This document shows, piece by piece, positions 31,053 to 34,736 of a DNA stretch of 34,736 bases; the first letter of the stretch is position 1; the number at the start of each line of letters is the position of its first letter. The stretch is from SIG575 sp964474295. Its GTDB lineage: Bacteria; Bacillota; Clostridia; Oscillospirales; Acutalibacteraceae. The DNA is taken from assembly GCA_964474295.1 (NCBI GenBank), contig CAYYRN010000018.1, positions 1-34,736 of the forward strand, written 5' to 3'. Both the position numbers and the translations under genes were made by a program. The notes below the pieces were generated by a model. The model was not told the origin of the DNA, made no database searches, and saw only the letters and a program-made list of their open reading frames with translations.

Positions 31053-31411
31053 TGGCAGGACACAGAGCCCAGAGGGTATCGGAAGATATTAAAAGGGAAA
31101 TAATTGCGGTTGTGCGTGAGCTTAAAGACCCCCGCATAAGCGGAAAAATGCTGACGGTTGTGAGGGTTGATGTAAGCTCCGACGCTTCCTTTGCTAAGGT
31201 TTATGTCAGTGCACTCGAAGGCATTGAAACAGCTCAAAATGCGGTTAAAGGTCTTAACGGCGCTGCCGGTTTGGTGCGAGGCGAGGTTACAAGACGTTTG
31301 CATCTTCGCAAAAGTCCCGAACTCAAATTCATTGCGGACGATTCGGTAGAGCATGGTATGAAAATTTTCAAAATGCTGGATGATATAAAGGTGGATGAGA
31401 ATGAAGATTGA
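31052..31411 (+). CDS. rbfA: ribosome-binding factor A
   Basis: The 119-residue KH-fold protein has RVSEDIKREIIAVVRELKDPRISG (about 6-29), LTVVRVDVSSDASFAKVYVSAL and the end segment LRKSPELKFIADDSVEHGMKIFKML. RbfA acts in late 16S rRNA processing of the 30S subunit. Start overlaps the infB stop by one base, and its 3' end overlaps nrnA by 11 bp. Confidence 0.95.
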   Translation: MAGHRAQRVSEDIKREIIAVVRELKDPRISGKMLTVVRVDVSSDASFAKVYVSALEGIETAQNAVKGLNGAAGLVRGEVTRRLHLRKSPELKFIADDSVEHGMKIFKMLDDIKVDENED

Positions 31412-32372
31412 TGTCAAAGCTGCGGCAAAGTTGCTTAAAAGCCACGATAATATAATCATTCTTGTTCACTCAAATCCCGACGGCGACACGTTGGGGTGCG
31501 GCTACGCTTTGCTCAGAGCATTAAGAAAGTGCGGCAAAAAGGCCGAGGTTTTACGTCCGAAAAATACAGGTGCGAAGTATAACTATCTTTTTGAAGATTT
31601 GGGTACGGAGGATTTTGAGCCGAGGTTTATCGTTTCGGTTGATGTGGCTGATGTTAAGCTTCTCGAAGATGACGTGCGTGAAAAATACGCAGATAAAATC
31701 AATCTTGCGATTGACCATCATCCGTCAAACTGCATCCTCTGCGAAAATCTTTTGCTTGAGGATACGGCGGCGGCAGCCTGCGAAATTATATACAAGGTAA
31801 TCGATGAAATGAATGTTGACTTTGACAGAAAAATTGCCGATTGCCTTTATACGGGAATTTCAACGGATACGGGCTGCTTCAGGTATTCAAACACAACCGC
31901 ACAGACTTATTTTATGGCGGGCAAGCTTGTTGAAAAAGGTGCGAACGGTGCCTTGATAAACAGAATTATGTTTGAAACAAAGACAAAATCGTACGTTATT
32001 CTTGAAAGACTTGTTATGGACACACTTGAAATGCATTTCGGCGGCAGATGTGCTATGACCTGTCTTACAATGGATATGTACGAAAAAAGCGGTTCCGATG
32101 AGTCGGAAACAGACCCGTTGGCTTCAAAGACAAGGCAGATTGAGGGTGTTGATATCGGCATTTTCCTCAAAGAAAAGTCAGATAAAAGCTTTAAAATTTC
32201 ACTCAGAACTCTCGAAGACGTGAATGCCTCCGAAATTTGTAAAAAGCTCGGCGGCGGCGGTCATGCGAGGGCGGCGGGATGCCAAGTTGACGGGCCGCTT
32301 GAAAACGCTAAAGAAAAAATTATCAATGCAGTACAGGAGTATTTGGCAAATGACGGGATTTGTATGCTTTGA
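31401..32372 (+). CDS. nrnA: NrnA-like DHH phosphoesterase (oligoribonuclease / pAp phosphatase)
   Basis: The 323-residue protein has the DHH domain with VHSNPDGDTLGCG (about 22-34), VSVDVAD and the namesake AIDHHPSN (about 103-110), plus the DHHA1 substrate domain ending in GGGGHARAAGCQV. NrnA degrades short oligoribonucleotides and dephosphorylates 3'-phosphoadenosine 5'-phosphate in Firmicutes that lack Orn. ATG 31401 has AAAGGTGG about 7 bp before it; ATG 31395 touches that site and is unlikely. Overlaps rbfA at its start and truB at its end. Confidence 0.94.
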   Translation: MKIDVKAAAKLLKSHDNIIILVHSNPDGDTLGCGYALLRALRKCGKKAEVLRPKNTGAKYNYLFEDLGTEDFEPRFIVSVDVADVKLLEDDVREKYADKINLAIDHHPSNCILCENLLLEDTAAAACEIIYKVIDEMNVDFDRKIADCLYTGISTDTGCFRYSNTTAQTYFMAGKLVEKGANGALINRIMFETKTKSYVILERLVMDTLEMHFGGRCAMTCLTMDMYEKSGSDESETDPLASKTRQIEGVDIGIFLKEKSDKSFKISLRTLEDVNASEICKKLGGGGHARAAGCQVDGPLENAKEKIINAVQEYLANDGICML

Positions 32373-33246
32373 CAAACCTGAAAATATAACATCTTTTTTT
32401 GCAGTCAAAAAGCTTTCCCGTGTTCTCGGAGAGAAAAAAGCGGGACACACAGGCACTCTCGACCCTATGGCAACGGGAGTTATGAATGTGGCTTTCGGCG
32501 GTGCGACAAGATTTATCGAGCTTATGCCGAGTCACGAAAAGGCTTACAGAGCCGTGTTTAAGTTCGGTTTGGCAACCGATACTCTTGATGTTACGGGAAA
32601 TGTTATTCAAACGAGCGACAAAAAAATTTCAAAAGAGGAATTTGTTGCTGTTCTTAAAAAGTTTAAAGGTGAAATTATGCAGCTTCCCCCGATGTATTCC
32701 GCACTGAAAAAAGACGGGGTGAGGCTTTATGACCTTGCAAGGCAGGGCATCGAGGTGGAAAGAGAAAAACGTCCCGTGACGATAAAGAAGCTTGAACTTA
32801 CGGCTTGCAATGAAACGGAAAACGAGTTTGAAGTCGATGTTTTGTGTTCGGGAGGAACATATATCCGTTCGCTCGGAAAGGATATAGGCGATGAACTCGG
32901 TGTTCCCTGCGTGCTGAAATCGTTACGGAGAACTATGGCTAACAATATTGACATTTCCGATTGTCTGACGCTTGAGAAAATTGAAAGCCTTTGCGAAGAG
33001 GGCAGGCAGAATGAAATTTTGATTCCCGTTGATAAAGCCTTGAGTGTTTACAAAAAGGTGAATGTGAGCGAAAAACAGTCAATACGTTTTTCAAACGGCG
33101 GAGAGCTTGATGCGGGCAGAATTAAATTCGATTTTTCCGAAGATTTTTACAGAGTTTATTCAAATGAAAACAAATTCCTCGGAATAGGTGAATTTGTAAA
33201 AGAAGAAAATTCATTAAAAGTTAAGCGGGTTTACAATGAAAAATGA
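32350..33246 (+). CDS. truB: tRNA pseudouridine(55) synthase
   Basis: The 298-residue protein shows GFVCFDKPENITSFFAVKKL, the catalytic motif GHTGTLDPMATGVM (about 36-49, catalytic Asp in TLDP), YRAVFKFGLATDTLDVTG, QLPPMYSALKKDG and CSGGTYIRSLGKDIG. TruB makes pseudouridine 55 in the T-loop of tRNAs. ATG 32350 is used, with AGGAG 11 bp upstream; the frame is open further upstream, but that stretch is the end of nrnA in another frame. It overlaps nrnA by 23 bp and ribF by 11 bp. Confidence 0.95.
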   Translation: MTGFVCFDKPENITSFFAVKKLSRVLGEKKAGHTGTLDPMATGVMNVAFGGATRFIELMPSHEKAYRAVFKFGLATDTLDVTGNVIQTSDKKISKEEFVAVLKKFKGEIMQLPPMYSALKKDGVRLYDLARQGIEVEREKRPVTIKKLELTACNETENEFEVDVLCSGGTYIRSLGKDIGDELGVPCVLKSLRRTMANNIDISDCLTLEKIESLCEEGRQNEILIPVDKALSVYKKVNVSEKQSIRFSNGGELDAGRIKFDFSEDFYRVYSNENKFLGIGEFVKEENSLKVKRVYNEK

Positions 33247-34141
33247 GGAAATATTGAAAACCGAATATTCCGCCGTAGCACTCGGCAACTTTGACGGTTT
33301 ACATATAGCTCACAGAACCGTTCTTAAAAATGCGTGCAGCTACGCCCTTGAAAACAATATTCAAGCGGCGGCACTTTTGTTTGATGTGCATCCGAAAAAT
33401 CTTCAGGCAAAAAAAGTCGGACTGCTTATGTCTTTTGATGACAAAAAAAGCGAGATAGAAAAAATCGGATTGAAGCCTTTAGTGATTCCTTTTGAAGAAA
33501 TCCGCAATTTTTCCGCAGAAAAATTTGTAGAAGAAATTCTAAAAAAACGCTTTAAAGCAAAAGCTGTGTTTTGCGGATACAATTATCACTTCGGTGTCGG
33601 CGGCAAAGCCGATGTAAACGTACTCAAAATGCTTTGCGAAAAACACGGCATAGAGCTTTTTGTGAGCGAGAAAGTCGAAGACGGCGGAAGTGCCGTCAGC
33701 TCAAGCAGGTTAAGAGAATTGCTCAAAGACGGAAAAGTCGATGAAGCAAACAGGCTGATGCAAAGGGATTTTTCATACGCTCTTGAAGTTGTTCACGGTC
33801 AAAAACGTGGCAGAGAATTGGGCTTCCCTACGATAAATCAGTATTTTCCCTCAGACCTTGTTGTTCCGAAATTCGGCGTTTACGCTTCAAGCGTTGTAAT
33901 TGACGGCAAAACTTACCGTTCGTTTACGAACATAGGATTTCGACCGACTTTTCCCGAAGATGATATAAGGAGTGAGACACATATTTTCGGATATGATGGA
34001 GATTTGTATTCTAAAAAAGTGCGTGTCAGTTTGCATAAATATCTGCGTGAGGAAATTAAGTTTTCTTCACTCGAAAATTTGGTTTCTCAACTGTCGGAAG
34101 ATAAAAAAATCACCGATGAATTTTTCAATCGGCATAAATAG
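33236..34141 (+). CDS. ribF: bifunctional riboflavin kinase / FAD synthetase
   Basis: The 301-residue protein has an N-terminal FAD synthetase domain (ALGNFDGLHIAHRTVL, about 15-30; FCGYNYHFGVGGKADV; SSSRLRELLKDGKVDEANRLMQRDF). The C-terminal riboflavin kinase domain has HGQKRGRELGFPTINQYF, KFGVYAS, TNIGFRPTF and THIFGYDGDLYSKKVRVSL. It converts riboflavin to FMN and FAD, cofactors needed by the flavin complex elsewhere in the window. It is the last gene of the operon, overlaps truB and is followed by a terminator. The usual rpsO is not directly next. Confidence 0.96.
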   Translation: MKNEEILKTEYSAVALGNFDGLHIAHRTVLKNACSYALENNIQAAALLFDVHPKNLQAKKVGLLMSFDDKKSEIEKIGLKPLVIPFEEIRNFSAEKFVEEILKKRFKAKAVFCGYNYHFGVGGKADVNVLKMLCEKHGIELFVSEKVEDGGSAVSSSRLRELLKDGKVDEANRLMQRDFSYALEVVHGQKRGRELGFPTINQYFPSDLVVPKFGVYASSVVIDGKTYRSFTNIGFRPTFPEDDIRSETHIFGYDGDLYSKKVRVSLHKYLREEIKFSSLENLVSQLSEDKKITDEFFNRHK

Positions 34142-34152
34142 AATTTTATTCG

Positions 34153-34180
34153 GCACGGGCATTTTGCCTGTGCTTTTTTA
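34153..34180 (+). terminator. terminator of the rimP-ribF operon
   Basis: GCACGGGC (34153-34160) pairs with GCCTGTGC (34166-34173), one G-T pair, followed by TTTTTTA. It starts 12 bp after the ribF stop. Confidence 0.88.
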
Positions 34181-34200
34181 TTTTCGGAAAATGTACACGA

Positions 34201-34237
34201 AAAAGGAGCAGTAAGAACCGTAGTTCTTACTGCTCCG
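34201..34237 (-). terminator. terminator of the GAPDH gene
   Basis: On the minus strand GGAGCAGTAAGAAC (34237-34224) pairs perfectly with GTTCTTACTGCTCC (34219-34206), followed by TTTTT. It lies 22 bp after the GAPDH stop. Confidence 0.9.
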
Positions 34238-34258
34238 AAAAATTTAATTCAACCTAAA

Positions 34259-34736
34259 TTATGCAAGTTCTGCAAAATATTTGATTGTTCTTACCATCTG
34301 GCTTGTGTATGAGTTTTCGTTATCATACCAAGAAACAACCTGAACCTGATAAAGACCGTCACCGATTTCTGTTACCATAGTCTGTGTTGCATCAAAGAGT
34401 GAACCGTAACGGATGCCTACAATGTCGGAAGAAACAAGCTCTTCTTCAGTGTAGCCGAAGGAATCTGAAGAAGCAGCCTTCATAGCAGCGTTGATGCCTT
34501 CTTTTGTAACGTTTTCGCCCTTAACAACAGCAACAAGGATTGTTGTTGAACCTGTGGGAACGGGAACTCTCTGTGCGGAACCGATAAGTTTGCCGTTGAG
34601 TTCGGGAATAACAAGACCGATTGCTTTTGCTGCACCTGTTGAGTTGGGAACGATGTTAACGGCAGCAGCTCTTGCTCTTCTGAGGTCACCCTTTCTGTGA
34701 GGACCGTCAAGAACCATCTGGTCGCCTGTGTAAGCG
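34259..34736 (-). CDS. gap: glyceraldehyde-3-phosphate dehydrogenase, C-terminal part (5' end outside window)
   Basis: The reverse-strand frame enters from the right edge and ends at 34259. The 158 visible codons start at AYTGDQMVLDGPHRKGDLRRAR, directly after the active-site His. They continue with AAAVNIVPNSTGAAKAIGLVIPELNGKLIGSAQRVPVPTGS, the FGYTEEELVSSDIVG segment and the typical end VSWYDNENSYTSQMVRTIKYFAELA. The catalytic Cys and the NAD-binding domain are off the window. GAPDH oxidises glyceraldehyde-3-phosphate in glycolysis. The ATG at 34717 is internal. The terminator follows 22 bp downstream. Confidence 0.97.
   Translation of the reverse strand, partial: AYTGDQMVLDGPHRKGDLRRARAAAVNIVPNSTGAAKAIGLVIPELNGKLIGSAQRVPVPTGSTTILVAVVKGENVTKEGINAAMKAASSDSFGYTEEELVSSDIVGIRYGSLFDATQTMVTEIGDGLYQVQVVSWYDNENSYTSQMVRTIKYFAELA

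Noticed and set aside
32224..32349. Upstream start for truB
   Set aside because: The extra residues are the nrnA C-terminus read out of frame; MTGFVCFDKP is the normal TruB beginning.
1..34736. CRISPR array, rRNA operon, prophage or complete insertion sequence
   Set aside because: No regularly spaced repeats, no rRNA sequence, no phage structural genes and no transposase were seen.

Overview
The window looks like a chromosomal scaffold piece from a low-to-mid GC Gram-positive of the class Clostridia, probably a gut Oscillospiraceae/Ruminococcaceae-type anaerobe. Evidence: the rimP-nusA-ylxR-ylxQ-infB-rbfA-nrnA-truB-ribF operon order, mini-RNase III, YhaM, an LPXTG protein, a NuoE/NuoF-like flavin-based redox complex, near-consensus sigma-A promoters with 17-bp spacers, strong GGAGG ribosome binding sites, and secreted glycan/lipid-active enzymes. 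Two runs of exactly 100 N (9000-9099 and 19070-19169) are assembly gaps that interrupt genes.

Layout. 1-2.7 kb: 3' end of ileS, then a reverse pair (5'-deoxynucleotidase and MTA/SAH-type nucleosidase). 2.7-5.8 kb: a possible structured RNA, tRNA-Met and tRNA-Glu, then obg, mrnC and a YitT-family membrane protein. 5.8-9.9 kb (reverse): a three-gene NuoE/NuoF/[2Fe-2S]-GltD operon without hydrogenase or formate dehydrogenase catalytic modules, best read as a Sporomusa-type (Stn) electron-bifurcating NADH/NADPH/ferredoxin transhydrogenase. 10-11.2 kb: secreted protein with an Ig-like domain. 11.27-12.52 kb: an AT-rich islet at the 3' end of tRNA-Pro, bounded by 41-bp perfect direct repeats, carrying one unrecognised membrane/coiled-coil protein preceded by a roughly 200-nt highly structured RNA with its own promoter and terminator. 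12.8-15.7 kb: yhaM, prmA and a ribokinase-like gene. 15.9-24.4 kb: accessory stretch with a GH98-like secreted glycosidase, DAHP synthase, a BNR/sialidase-fold protein, a GNAT acetyltransferase, a ceramidase-like hydrolase, a DUF559 nuclease inside a MITE-like inverted-repeat unit, and a secreted lipase-like alpha/beta hydrolase. 24.5-26.2 kb: MATE transporter and a tiny LPXTG protein. 26.4-34.1 kb: the rimP-to-ribF transcription/translation operon. Right edge: 3' part of a reverse-strand GAPDH gene.

The strongest candidate for something undescribed is the tRNA-Pro islet: a discrete structured RNA whose closing stem begins at the predicted transcription start, a terminator placed just before the next ribosome binding site, and an orphan single-pass membrane protein, all between att-like repeats. 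Second is the DUF559 reading frame, whose ribosome binding site and last codons are made of the inverted-repeat unit that surrounds it. All calls are by reading; no database search was possible.
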